Below, piece after piece: positions 7,938-16,863 of a DNA stretch of 64,000 nucleotides. Below the pieces are notes generated by a model. The model saw only the letters and a program-made list of their open reading frames with translations. It did not search any database and was not told where the DNA came from. Every line of letters begins with the position of its first letter. The stretch's first letter is position 1. The DNA comes from Halothiobacillus neapolitanus c2 (GTDB taxonomy: Bacteria; Pseudomonadota; Gammaproteobacteria; Halothiobacillales; Halothiobacillaceae). The DNA is taken from the NCBI RefSeq assembly GCF_000024765.1, contig NC_013422.1:1507501-1571500 (forward strand), given 5' to 3'. The position numbers and the translations under genes are program-made.

Positions 7938-10529
7938 ATGGAAACGAGCAAAAACAAAATGAAAAACAAAACCTTCGGGGCGTTGATGATCGGTGCCTTG
8001 ATGCTCTTTACCGGGTGCGACGGCAGTACTGACTATTCCAGAAGTCAGATCCAAATGGATGCTCAGTCCATCCCACTCCGGGCGGGCGACGTCCGTACCG
8101 TGCACGTGAAGATTGTCGACACCCAAGCGAGCACAAAGCAGAAGATCAGCCTGAGTGTCTCTGACCCCACGGTTGCCCACGTCGCTCCCTCGTCCTGCAC
8201 CCTGTCTGCTGGAGACGCCCCTTGTTCGGTAACCGTATTCGGCAAGAAGCCGGGTAACGCGCTCATTCTGGCCGAAGCCCCGGGCCATACCAACGCCCGC
8301 ACGTCGGTGTCCGTCGCCGGAACCGTTAGCGAGTACGGAACGATCACCGTTTCATCGACAATCCGCAATTTCTACTCAGGCGCGCAGGTTGCCTACCCGT
8401 TCTCCATCACGGTCAACCTTGTCCCCGCAACGGGAACCGACAGCAAGCGCATTCCAAACGACAATCCACTGACGGTGATGATGAATCAACCCGCCGGGAT
8501 ATCGTTCGCACAGGGCGGCATTCAGCAATGCAACCTCACTACGGCAAACCCCAGCTGCACAATCAGCGGGACCATCGACGCCGCGCAGGTATCGTCTAAA
8601 GCCGCCTTCTCATCGACCATCAGCCCCACCGGCACCTGGGTTGCGGGAAACAATGCCCCGTTCGGTGCTCAAGATGACATCACGATCACTTGGAAAGGCA
8701 ACCCCAACCAATCCGCGGGAACAATCGAGGTCGCCTCTCAAAACAGTTCCGGCCAAATCTTTCTTGGCATGAAGGCGCCATTGTTCGTGTATCTGACGGA
8801 AAACACGCTGCTTGAATCGAACTACTGGGTCACGGTGACCAGCACCGATCCAAGTGCGTTGGTCTTTTATTCCTATCCGGACGGCGCGAACACACCCGCC
8901 GACCTGCAGAAAACCGATTCTGTTACCTGCGCGTTGTCGTTGGATAACAGCAGCTCCGAGGCCTTTGCCGATTCTGTGACGAGTTGCGGATATGGCCTGT
9001 TGCCCTTGAAAGGCACTGCAGATGGTCTCGACACCGCGCTCTCTGTGAACGTCACGACAGTGCCACCGTCATTCGCCAATAATCAGGCAGGATTGTTAAT
9101 CGCGGTGCCGTCGTATCGAAAAACCGTCAACCTGAAGCTAATCGACAACAGTGGAACAACCGACGGACGAACGATCACATTCACCAATGCATCAGCGGAT
9201 AAGGTTCGAGTCGAGGCCAATGCGGGCTCTGCGAACGCCTATACATCCCCCTCGTCCGTTGCCGCTGGCGTAAACCCGACGAATCCGGCACGAACCCAAG
9301 CAGGCGCGCAATCCTACTGCGGACCAACCGCCGGCGGTAAAAACGCCTGCCCAATCGGATCGACCTGTGTTCAGGGAGGTGCCGGCGTGGCAAAAGGTAA
9401 AACACCGTTCTTGTGCTTCTGGGATAAACCCGCCTTCGCCAATGGCAGCGGTATTCTCCTGCCAACCGGGCAACCGGGCGACTCAACCACTCTGTTCATT
9501 CCCCAGTGGTCGGGCATCACGACCGGCCCGCAGCAGATTCAGTGGTCCGGCAATTACACCGTCCTGAATTGTCCCGGCGGCACCTGCCCGAGCAGCCCGA
9601 CAACGCCGGGCACCGGGCCAACCTATGCTGCAAACACCCTCGCTGAGGTCACGTATCAGCACAACACGGTGGATTACTATGATGTGTCCATCATCAACGG
9701 GGCGAATTACGCGCTGGCATTCGGACCAACCCACGGCCAGGTGACGCCCAACGGGTATGAATGCGGGACGCCCGGCGAGTCATCGCCACCGATCGGCGTA
9801 TCCGCCACCCAGACGCTCAGCAACTGGGTGTTTACGCCCACGGCAACCAGTTTCCCAACCCCGCTGCCGAGCACGGATAGCCCCGCGTCTTACTTTGCCG
9901 TGGTCGAAACAAGCGCCACAACGCCAACGCCCTGCAACGTGACCCACCCGCAAACGACCTGTGCGGCGACCGGTTCCAGTGGCCCGGTCTGCGGCTGGGA
10001 CAAAAGCAAGGTCTTGAGTGGGACGAGCAGCTTCGCAGCGTCGGATCGGATTTGCGGCACCTTTGTTTCCTGGGCCACGGCAAACCAGATCTGGGGTTGG
10101 AACAACAATGGCGATGCCACTTATCTGAATCAGGCGCCATTCGCATTCACCACGAATAGCGCGGTCAATCCGGCATTCAACGGTCAAACAACCATCTCGG
10201 TCAGCGATCTGCAACTGTGCATCAACAACAGCTTCAGCGCGTACACGGACCCGGCGCCTACCAATCAGCCCGCCGTCATGGCCTGCGGTGGCACCAACTG
10301 GACCGGAATAACGACGCCTTCGGTTGGGTACACGACCGAGGGAACCGCCTGGGTTCCTTATGTACTGCCGACCATTACCTGGTTGAAAAAGGCATGCCCA
10401 ACCTGTTACACCTACCCCTTCGATGACATGTCCTCGACGTTCACCTGCGAAAAGAACGTGGTCAAAGACGGCAGCAACACCCTCGACTACACCATTCAAA
10501 TTTCACACCCAACCAACACATTCGACTGA
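7938..10529 (+). CDS. Large hypothetical lipoprotein with N-terminal Ig-like domain
   Basis: 863-residue exported protein. A lipoprotein signal ends in LMLFTGC (Cys27 from the first ATG; an internal ATG at 7959 gives a shorter but equally good signal). Residues of roughly 45-115 look like a bacterial Ig-like beta domain. The remainder is long, Thr/Ser/Pro/Asn-rich and beta-rich, with scattered cysteine pairs (SYCGPTAGGKNACPIGSTC near residue 460) that suggest disulfides in the periplasm or on the surface. I recognise no enzymatic motif. It is a single rightward gene between the DUF455 locus and tRNA-Thr. Confidence 0.7.
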   Translation: METSKNKMKNKTFGALMIGALMLFTGCDGSTDYSRSQIQMDAQSIPLRAGDVRTVHVKIVDTQASTKQKISLSVSDPTVAHVAPSSCTLSAGDAPCSVTVFGKKPGNALILAEAPGHTNARTSVSVAGTVSEYGTITVSSTIRNFYSGAQVAYPFSITVNLVPATGTDSKRIPNDNPLTVMMNQPAGISFAQGGIQQCNLTTANPSCTISGTIDAAQVSSKAAFSSTISPTGTWVAGNNAPFGAQDDITITWKGNPNQSAGTIEVASQNSSGQIFLGMKAPLFVYLTENTLLESNYWVTVTSTDPSALVFYSYPDGANTPADLQKTDSVTCALSLDNSSSEAFADSVTSCGYGLLPLKGTADGLDTALSVNVTTVPPSFANNQAGLLIAVPSYRKTVNLKLIDNSGTTDGRTITFTNASADKVRVEANAGSANAYTSPSSVAAGVNPTNPARTQAGAQSYCGPTAGGKNACPIGSTCVQGGAGVAKGKTPFLCFWDKPAFANGSGILLPTGQPGDSTTLFIPQWSGITTGPQQIQWSGNYTVLNCPGGTCPSSPTTPGTGPTYAANTLAEVTYQHNTVDYYDVSIINGANYALAFGPTHGQVTPNGYECGTPGESSPPIGVSATQTLSNWVFTPTATSFPTPLPSTDSPASYFAVVETSATTPTPCNVTHPQTTCAATGSSGPVCGWDKSKVLSGTSSFAASDRICGTFVSWATANQIWGWNNNGDATYLNQAPFAFTTNSAVNPAFNGQTTISVSDLQLCINNSFSAYTDPAPTNQPAVMACGGTNWTGITTPSVGYTTEGTAWVPYVLPTITWLKKACPTCYTYPFDDMSSTFTCEKNVVKDGSNTLDYTIQISHPTNTFD

Positions 10530-10624
10530 ACAGACGCGCGTATCGATATCGTGAATCGCAGGGGCTGATGAGAATCGGCCCGACATTGACATTCCTACCC
10601 AGACGATGAAAAACTTCCCATCTG

Positions 10625-10700
10625 GCCGGAATAGCTCAGTCGGTAGAGCAGCGCATTCGTAACGCGAAGGTCGTAGGTTCGATTCCTATTTCCGGCACCA
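10625..10700 (+). tRNA. tRNA-Thr (CGT anticodon)
   Basis: Complete 76-nt cloverleaf with encoded CCA. The acceptor GCCGGAA pairs with TTCCGGC, the D arm is GCTC...GAGC, the anticodon loop is TTCGTAA, and the T arm is TAGG-TTCGATT-CCTA. The anticodon CGT reads ACG (Thr), and the sequence closely resembles enterobacterial thrW. The last anticodon-stem pair next to the loop is mismatched (A-C). Confidence 0.95.
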
Positions 10701-10857
10701 CATACGCACGGTTCAAACCGCTTCGCACCCGGCCAAATTGTCTCGGGCGAGCACTAAAACCAGTTGGACAGACATAAGTGAAAATCAGTTTTGTCGGTCT
10801 GCACCAACATTTCTTTGTGTGGCTCGTGAAAGCCCTCAAACTCATCGAAATATTATT

Positions 10858-10967
10858 GGGTATCTCGAAAAACCCGTCATTCCCGCGTAGGCGGGAATCC
10901 AGCGCCTTGATTTTTCTGGGTTCCTGCCTACGCGGGAACGACGAACCACGGGTATTTCGAGGTGCCC
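10858..10967. mobile_element. MITE-like element, family A, copy 2 (110 bp)
   Basis: Same length and nearly the same sequence as the copy at 1077-1186, with GGGTATCTCGAAAAACCCGT at the left end and the complementary ACGGGTATTTCGAGGTGCCC at the right. It is flanked by the direct repeat TATT (10854-10857 and 10968-10971). The right tip touches the DUF2237 gene: its last base forms part of that gene's TAG stop codon. Confidence 0.82.
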
Positions 10968-11506
10968 TATTGTTTCGGTTCACCGGAGGGTGGCACTTGC
11001 GATGGCCGAATCAAATGGCGATTCAAATCGCTGGCGAACAGGGTGGCCAGCACGCCATAGCTTGTTGCTTCAGGATTCACGGGCGGCGCGACGCCCGCAT
11101 CCAATGCCTGTTGCCAACGACCCGCGCACACGCACCAGAAATCGCCGGGTTTCAGGCCAGGAAATCGAAAATCGGGTCGGGGTGTAATCAGATCGTTGCC
11201 TTGGCTTAAGGTATAACTCAGAAAGGCCTCGGTCATTTGAGCACACACCCCGTGCACGCCCAAATCAGCAATTGAGAGCCGGCAATAGCCGCTGCGGTCC
11301 GCGCCGGCGTGCAAGTCTTTAGAACACGCCTGCAAAGGTCGGCCGTAGAGGTTCTGTTCATAAGCCGCCGACGAGTTCAGGTCGGGTGGGTCAATCGGTT
11401 GGATGATCGGTTCGGCACTCATGGCACGATTCGCTCCCATCAAAATACAGATGCCAAAAATGCCCAAGGCCGCTCGGGCCAGACGTGTTCGAAACACATC
11501 ACGCAT
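10967..11506 (-). CDS. DUF2237 family protein, exported
   Basis: 179-residue protein. An N-terminal hydrophobic signal (ARAALGIFGICILMGANRAMSA) is followed by a DUF2237 domain: LYGRPLQACS, then GYCRLSIADLGVHGVCA, GNDLITPRPDFRFPGLKPGD and FWCVCAGRW, with the conserved cysteines present. Family function is unknown; most members have no signal peptide, so export is unusual. The ATG at 11506 overlaps the end of the glutathione peroxidase gene by 8 bp, indicating one operon. The stop codon TAG spans the junction with the MITE at 10858-10967, so the extreme C-terminus may have been altered by the insertion. Confidence 0.72.
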   Translation of the reverse strand: MRDVFRTRLARAALGIFGICILMGANRAMSAEPIIQPIDPPDLNSSAAYEQNLYGRPLQACSKDLHAGADRSGYCRLSIADLGVHGVCAQMTEAFLSYTLSQGNDLITPRPDFRFPGLKPGDFWCVCAGRWQQALDAGVAPPVNPEATSYGVLATLFASDLNRHLIRPSQVPPSGEPKQ

Positions 11507-12053
11507 GGGCTGCCAGGGCTTTTTCGATGATCGGTTGCAGTGCGGCTGGCGTCGTGGTCGAGCCATAGCTGCCGAACAGTTTGCCATCGCGCCCGATCAG
11601 GTATTTATGAAAGTTCCATGAGGGATAATCGCCGCCAGCGGCGGTAGCAAGGGTTTTGAACAAAGGGTCTGCATCGTCTTTTCGCACACGGGTTTTAGCA
11701 AACATCGGGAACTTGACCCCGTAGGTCATTTCGCAGAAATCCTTGATCTGCTTTTCATCCTTGGGATCTTGCGCAAAGTCATTCGATGGAAAGCCCAACA
11801 CGGCAAAGCCCTGCGATTGGTAGTCTGCGTAGAGCTTCTCCAACCCCTTGAATTGTGGCGTGAACCCGCAATAAGAGGCCGTGTTCACCACCAACACCAC
11901 CTGTCCACCGTAGGTGGCGCACAAATTGACTTCTTTATCGTCATCCAGGGTTCGCACCGTTTGATTCAGCAGCGGGCAGGAAGCAGCCCAGGTCGGCAAC
12001 GAGAAACTGACCGCGCCGAGTGCGCAGGTTTGCAGGAATTGACGTCGTTTCAT
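11499..12053 (-). CDS. Glutathione peroxidase family protein with twin-arginine signal
   Basis: Thiol peroxidase of the glutathione peroxidase family, about 184 residues. It starts MKRRQFLQTCALGAVSF, a short Tat-like signal with paired arginines, so it is probably periplasmic. The active-site segment is NTASYCGFTPQFKGLEKLY with a catalytic cysteine in place of selenocysteine. GFPSNDF (the Gln-loop equivalent) and SWNFHKYLI carry the tetrad Asn/Trp region. I prefer the ATG at 12053, 7 nt after AGAGG, over the GTG at 12059. It overlaps the DUF2237 gene. Confidence 0.85.
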   Translation of the reverse strand: MKRRQFLQTCALGAVSFSLPTWAASCPLLNQTVRTLDDDKEVNLCATYGGQVVLVVNTASYCGFTPQFKGLEKLYADYQSQGFAVLGFPSNDFAQDPKDEKQIKDFCEMTYGVKFPMFAKTRVRKDDADPLFKTLATAAGGDYPSWNFHKYLIGRDGKLFGSYGSTTTPAALQPIIEKALAAHA

Positions 12054-12200
12054 GAACACACCTCTTGAAGGCTGGGATTGTCTGGACAGGAAGGGCAGCT
12101 AACGTTGTGCGAAGGGCTTTGAGTCACCCTTCTCGTGTGATTCCCGTTCGCGCGGGCTTCGATAGCGTCGGCTAAATCGAGCATAGACCAGAGGAATCAA

Positions 12201-12226
12201 AAAAGGCGTGATTAGCTCACGCCTCG
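12201..12226 (-). terminator. Rho-independent terminator after the nuclease gene
   Basis: On the minus strand GGCGTGA-GCTAA-TCACGCC is followed by TTTTTT. The stem begins inside the last codons of the epsilon/GIY-YIG gene, whose TGA lies in the 5' arm. Confidence 0.8.
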
Positions 12227-13662
12227 ATCAGTCGAATGGGCCGATCAGAACGTGACGACAGAGGCGTTACACGAGCCGGGTCTAGGTGGCGCAACAAAAT
12301 CAGATAGGTATCGCGATCAAAATTCGGTCGCGGGTGTTCAAGCACCGCGTCCAGCTCAGCCTCGTTATGCGCCGTTCCCCAATGAACCCATTGATCAATC
12401 ACGTGCCATGAGGCGCCCGTATGGTCATCCGATTCGTGCAAAACCACCGGACCGTCATAAGGCCATTGTTTGATACGGAGCTCTTCAAGGGCAGTTGCCA
12501 GACGCAAGTCGTGCTGCATCGGACTTTCCTGCCCAACGCAGACGCCGCGGCACCGTTTGATTTGATGGGCAAAACACGGGCCAGAACCCGACTGCAAACC
12601 CAGCCGGATATCGCAGAGACCGTGCTTTGCGGCCAGTTCGCGCAGCACCTGTTTGGCCTGGGTCGCGTGACGAAACGGCCCATAGCAGCTCCCGGGAATC
12701 ACATCATCCCCACGCAACAAACGCGGCGGTTGAACGTTACCGAATACCCAGTGCCAAGTGCATAAATCGCGCGTTCGCCTGAGTTTGCGGTTGAATAGGG
12801 GGCTGAGCGTCTTGATCAGGCGCGATTCGAGCAACAGGGCAGACAACTCCCCCGGCGTCTCGATCCAATCGATATGTTGCACCGCTTGCGCAAGCCGCAT
12901 TTCCTTCTGTTCGCGATGGTCGTTTCGAAAATGATCCAGTACCCGTCGCCGCAGATGAATGCTCTTGCCGATATAAAGCGGTAATGCGCCATCCCCGTAC
13001 ATCAGGTACACGCCGGGCGTGTCCGGAATTTCGTCGATCCGCTCGGGCGCAAGATGGGGCGGCAAACTGGGGCGTTGGCGCTGCGCCCGACAAGCCGCCA
13101 GCAACTCCTCGGCTCGTGTGCAGGCCAGCGTCGTGATGAAATCCGCCACCACTGCCGCATCGCCCAATGCACGATGACGTGCAGCGCAGGAGAGCCCCAT
13201 CCGCTGCATGACCGAATCAAGATTGTGTCGCCGTTCGGCGGGGAACATCTGACGCGATAATTTGACGCTGCATAACACCGACGGATTGAACCGGATGCCC
13301 TCTCGCCGGAACGCTTGCTTCAAAAAGCCCAGATCGAATCGGGCATTGTGTGCGATCACGATGTGGTTTTCGAGCCGTTCCAGCAATGCCTGCGCCCGAT
13401 GAGCGAACACCGGCTGATCGGCAACCATCTCGTTCGTGATGCCCGTTAGCGTCGTGATGCGGGCGGGAATGGCACAGCCCGGATGGATCAGGCAGGACCA
13501 GTTGCTTTGCGTGCCGTCGGGATGCAGGGTCACGATGCCGATTTCGGTGATGCGATCGCGCTCGGTATGGCTGCCGGTGGTCTCAATATCCAAACAGGCC
13601 AGAGGCTGACCCAACTGGGCGATGAACGCACGAAGCCGGTCGGCGACCTCCACCGCGTTCAT
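12217..13662 (-). CDS. DnaQ-like 3'-5' exonuclease fused to GIY-YIG (UvrC/Cho-type) nuclease
   Basis: Two-domain nuclease of 481 residues. The first domain is a DEDDh exonuclease like polymerase III epsilon: ExoI CLDIETTGS, ExoII IAHNARFDLGFL, ExoIII HRALGDAAVVADF. The second is a GIY-YIG domain (GVYLMYGDGALPLYIGKSIHLRRRV) as in UvrC and Cho, followed by a UvrC-like cysteine-rich region (CFAHQIKRCRGVCVG). The fusion is known in proteobacteria and is thought to act in nucleotide excision repair or DNA end processing. The ATG at 13662 overlaps the photolyase stop (ATGA), so translation is coupled. A terminator follows. Confidence 0.85.
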   Translation of the reverse strand: MNAVEVADRLRAFIAQLGQPLACLDIETTGSHTERDRITEIGIVTLHPDGTQSNWSCLIHPGCAIPARITTLTGITNEMVADQPVFAHRAQALLERLENHIVIAHNARFDLGFLKQAFRREGIRFNPSVLCSVKLSRQMFPAERRHNLDSVMQRMGLSCAARHRALGDAAVVADFITTLACTRAEELLAACRAQRQRPSLPPHLAPERIDEIPDTPGVYLMYGDGALPLYIGKSIHLRRRVLDHFRNDHREQKEMRLAQAVQHIDWIETPGELSALLLESRLIKTLSPLFNRKLRRTRDLCTWHWVFGNVQPPRLLRGDDVIPGSCYGPFRHATQAKQVLRELAAKHGLCDIRLGLQSGSGPCFAHQIKRCRGVCVGQESPMQHDLRLATALEELRIKQWPYDGPVVLHESDDHTGASWHVIDQWVHWGTAHNEAELDAVLEHPRPNFDRDTYLILLRHLDPARVTPLSSRSDRPIRLIEA

Positions 13663-15002
13663 GCGGGCATCGCCGCCGTACCGGACAACCACAGTGCCCG
13701 ATACGCGCCACCGGGGTCGTAATCCTGAGCCTGTTTATCCGGGTTGAATCGTCGCGATCCACGCGGGTCCGTGCCGTATCCGGCCAGATACAGCCAATTA
13801 CCCTGATTGCTGTACACATCGTAATCGACGAGTTGCGACTCGAACCAGGCGGCGCCTGCCCGCCAATCACAACCCAGATCGTGAATCAGATAACTGGCCA
13901 CCACCTGCCGCATGCGATTGGACAAATAACCGGTCCGCGAAAGTTCAGTCATAGCGGCATCAATGAAAGCATGACCGGTATCGGCGTTCTTCCAGCGCTC
14001 AAAACGGTCGGCATCGTGGGTGGGCGCCGGACGATCCGGTGCCAGTCCCCGGGCGTGGTACAAACGGCGGCCGTACTTCAGATGCAAAAAACGAAAGTAA
14101 TCGCGCCAGAGCAACTCAAACCGCAGCCAGTAGGTGCCCTCATTAGCACCCCGCGCCTGTTCGAAATGCTGCCGTGCCGCATAAACCTGACGGGCGCTGA
14201 GAACCCCCAGCGCCAGAAAAGGCGACCACTTGCTCGAATAATCCTTGCCAATCAACTGATTCCGGGTGGCTTTGTAAGTGTGCGGCAAACCGCGCGCAAA
14301 ATACTGATCCAGATGCCGTTGCGCCCCGATTTCATCGACGGAACAATCTGGGTCGTCGCAGGGGAATGCGCTACGCGCATCCACTGCTGGCCGAGTTGAT
14401 GCACCACAGAGGGCGTCAAACTGAGCGTCGATCGATGCGGTCGGATACGGTACCGATTCGGGCCAAGGCGGCACGGCATCGGGTGCTGGGTACGGGTGCT
14501 CAATACACACGGCAGCCTGCTCAACCCGCTTGCGAAACGGCGTGAACGAATCGGGCAAACGATCGATGGCAAAGGGCAAATCATCAGGCGCGATCAGGCT
14601 CGATTGCCAGCCGGTGTAGACCGAAACACCCAATGGTTCGAGCGATTGCTTCAAAGCATCGACCAGCGCCCGCTCCTGCGGTGCGGCGATGTCCTCAACC
14701 CAGACCGTATCGATGGCCCCCTGCCGAACCATAGCTAGCAGTTGATCGACCGGCTGCCCTTGCAGCAGACACAGACCACTACCCCGTTGACGTAACTGAC
14801 GATCTAATCCACGCAGTGCCTGACCCAACACGACACGACGATGTGGCCCTATCCGATCGAATCCCCACCGCGTCGGCTGCTCCATCGCCGGATCGAGAAT
14901 ATACACGGGCAAGAGGGCATCGGCCTGGTCGCAAGCGCGAATAAAGCAACGGTTATCACGCAAGCGCAGATCCTGACGAAACCAGTACAGCACCCGGGAC
15001 AT
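13659..15002 (-). CDS. Cryptochrome-DASH family photolyase
   Basis: 447-residue FAD flavoprotein. The N-terminal photolyase domain begins MSRVLYWFRQDLRLRDN. The C-terminal FAD domain has the DASH signatures: TYKATRNQLIGKDYSSKWSP, WLRFELLWRDYFRF, GYLSNRMRQ and GNWLYLAGYGTDPRG. DASH proteins bind FAD and methenyl-tetrahydrofolate and repair pyrimidine dimers mainly in single-stranded DNA, or act as light sensors. I start at 15002; the longer upstream frame is unrelated to the family. It lies 8 bp after the CIA30 gene and overlaps the nuclease gene, suggesting a light and DNA-repair operon. Confidence 0.9.
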   Translation of the reverse strand: MSRVLYWFRQDLRLRDNRCFIRACDQADALLPVYILDPAMEQPTRWGFDRIGPHRRVVLGQALRGLDRQLRQRGSGLCLLQGQPVDQLLAMVRQGAIDTVWVEDIAAPQERALVDALKQSLEPLGVSVYTGWQSSLIAPDDLPFAIDRLPDSFTPFRKRVEQAAVCIEHPYPAPDAVPPWPESVPYPTASIDAQFDALCGASTRPAVDARSAFPCDDPDCSVDEIGAQRHLDQYFARGLPHTYKATRNQLIGKDYSSKWSPFLALGVLSARQVYAARQHFEQARGANEGTYWLRFELLWRDYFRFLHLKYGRRLYHARGLAPDRPAPTHDADRFERWKNADTGHAFIDAAMTELSRTGYLSNRMRQVVASYLIHDLGCDWRAGAAWFESQLVDYDVYSNQGNWLYLAGYGTDPRGSRRFNPDKQAQDYDPGGAYRALWLSGTAAMPA

Positions 15003-15010
15003 GGACGTTA

Positions 15011-15553
15011 CTAATCCGTCGTATCGCCAAGGCGCGAGTAAAACCCCATTTCGCGCACGCAGACATCCGCCGTGAACGCGCGGCCGATGGCGACTACGGC
15101 AATTGTTTTGAGCTGGCGGGGCGCGAACGGTGTGTCTGTTTTGTAGGGCTCGAACGCATCGAACGGAAAATAGTGGTAGCGCGGTTGAGGCTCCGCATGG
15201 AATGTCTGGCGATAAGACTGCCAAGGCAGCCAGAGCCAGCGGGTGCGCAGATGCAGGTTGTAGGCTTCGCCATTGCCCATGGCGTGGATATACAAACCGG
15301 TATAGCCATCGATGTTTACAAGGTCACCAGCCGTCACAGGCCACTTGATTTGGATGAAACCGCCTCGATTGGCAAGCGACACATCACCGCGCAAACACAC
15401 GCCCTGCTCCATTCCGGAGTGCTGCCAATCCATATGTGCCACCGATTCGCCACCCATTACGCGGTCATCGGCAGTTCGCCAGCGATTTGTCGTCTGCGGA
15501 TCGTCCGCTCGAAACAGAGGCGCGTGCATCAGTGATGCGGTCATGTCCTTCAT
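15011..15553 (-). CDS. CIA30 family protein
   Basis: 180-residue protein with the CIA30 (NADH:ubiquinone oxidoreductase intermediate-associated protein 30) beta-sandwich domain. Visible landmarks are WRTADDRVMGGES near the start, RGGFIQIK in the middle, and YHYFPFDAFEP. In bacteria these proteins often sit beside photolyases and flavin or NAD enzymes, as here; a complex I role is shown only for the mitochondrial relative. No strong SD is seen, and an in-frame ATG three codons later is possible. It is packed between MipA and cryptochrome genes (4 and 8 bp gaps). Confidence 0.8.
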   Translation of the reverse strand: MKDMTASLMHAPLFRADDPQTTNRWRTADDRVMGGESVAHMDWQHSGMEQGVCLRGDVSLANRGGFIQIKWPVTAGDLVNIDGYTGLYIHAMGNGEAYNLHLRTRWLWLPWQSYRQTFHAEPQPRYHYFPFDAFEPYKTDTPFAPRQLKTIAVVAIGRAFTADVCVREMGFYSRLGDTTD

Positions 15554-15557
15554 CGGA

Positions 15558-16376
15558 TCAGAACCGGTAGGACAATGAACCGATCACGGTCATCTGGTTG
15601 GCTGATTGAACCAGCGGAGAGTCACTGACTTGTGAACCCAGATGGTCATAACTTGCGGCCACGCCCACCTGCCAAGATCGGGATAAGGGCAGGAAGGCGC
15701 TGGCACCTACACCCACCGAGACCAGACCACCGGCCGCCGTGTAGGGCTGATAACGCGTCGTCGTGGATTGAGCTGCCGAGACGCCGTAGTACGTATTGAT
15801 GAATTCGGCCGATGCCAGTGTAGCCCTGGGGCCAACCGCGTAGCGAACCGGTCCGACCCGGTTGAAATAATTCAGGCTCAAATCTCCGAGCACACCGGTA
15901 TGTCCACCGAAGCCCTGGCGCACCTCGGCTCGACCACTCCAATTCGCCTGGCGATACTCAACATAACCACCGGCCTCGCCAGCGGCAGAAATATCGCCCA
16001 TTCCTTTAAGGGCATCACTCTTGCCCGAGATCAAAAAAGGCGATCCACCGGTATCCTCATTGCGACTGAAGCGCAGCTTAATCACAGGACCGGCGCGCCA
16101 GTGGGGTGTTTGCACCAAGTTGTAACCAATGCCTTCCGGGATGGAGGCAAAAAAACGGTCACCGTAACGGATACGCAGATCGGGGAAAATAGAAGTTGTG
16201 TAGGTGTCCGATCCCGAATAGACCGGGGTAACCACCGCGGCCGCCCCGACACTAACCGACCAACCCGACTTGATGTCTGCTCGTGGCAGTTCGACGGGGG
16301 CAGCCTCGGTCATCGCGGGCAGGGTCAAAAGGACCGAAGCGAGCAAACCCTTTCGTTTATGTGTTGATGTATTCAT
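15558..16376 (-). CDS. MipA/OmpV family outer membrane protein
   Basis: 272-residue outer membrane beta-barrel. The signal peptide ends near MTEAAP; the mature part begins with VGAAAVVTPVYSGSDTYTTSIFPDLRIRYGDRFFAS, the MipA/OmpV hallmark, and ends with the outer membrane C-terminal Phe (SLSYRF). Family members are scaffold or resistance-linked barrel proteins. AAGGA lies 9 nt before the ATG. It is probably first gene of the leftward MipA-CIA30-cryptochrome-nuclease group. Confidence 0.87.
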   Translation of the reverse strand: MNTSTHKRKGLLASVLLTLPAMTEAAPVELPRADIKSGWSVSVGAAAVVTPVYSGSDTYTTSIFPDLRIRYGDRFFASIPEGIGYNLVQTPHWRAGPVIKLRFSRNEDTGGSPFLISGKSDALKGMGDISAAGEAGGYVEYRQANWSGRAEVRQGFGGHTGVLGDLSLNYFNRVGPVRYAVGPRATLASAEFINTYYGVSAAQSTTTRYQPYTAAGGLVSVGVGASAFLPLSRSWQVGVAASYDHLGSQVSDSPLVQSANQMTVIGSLSYRF

Positions 16377-16863
16377 CGTTGGCTGTCCTTTTCATGTTTT
16401 CATTCGGGTTCGATCGGGCGGCGTAGAGGGCATGCCATGACGATTGCACACTAACGGCTGCGCCACACAACCGCAATGTTATAGACCATTGAGTCCCCAA
16501 CGTTCCAACCGGCTGTGTGGCGTCGGTGAGGGATTCATCGGTTTGTTCGCAGCGCAGAACCGCTTCGAGATTTTCCAGAAAAACATGCTAAATTGATAGT
16601 TGGTTAACCATTTAAGACGACGAATTTCCCGATTACCGATCAGAGCTTCGCATCTGGTTACATGGATATACCGGGCAGTAAACCTGCGTCCATCACTTGG
16701 TTTAACGAAAAAAAATAATGAGCGAATCTGCGGGACCTGTTTTTGCACTGCTCAGCGTAGCAGTGGAATCTGACGGTCGGCAGGCACGCAAAGCCCACGG
16801 ACAGACCCTGTCTCAGGCTAAGGCCATGCCCCAACCTGAGCACTTGAATCAACCGGAGCCCCC
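16377..16863. promoter_or_regulatory. Divergent intergenic region mipA-like / RND operon, with palindrome
   Basis: The 487-bp gap between two divergent genes must hold both promoters. I see one perfect 10-bp palindrome, TGGTTAACCA at 16601-16610, a plausible repressor site for the efflux operon. No local regulator gene (TetR or MarR) accompanies it. Small open frames here lack ribosome-binding sites and were not accepted. Confidence 0.35.

Noticed and set aside
9780-10499. Leftward 239-codon frame opposite the large lipoprotein
   Set aside because: Arg-rich shadow, no start signals; the forward frame has a signal peptide and runs uninterrupted for 863 codons.
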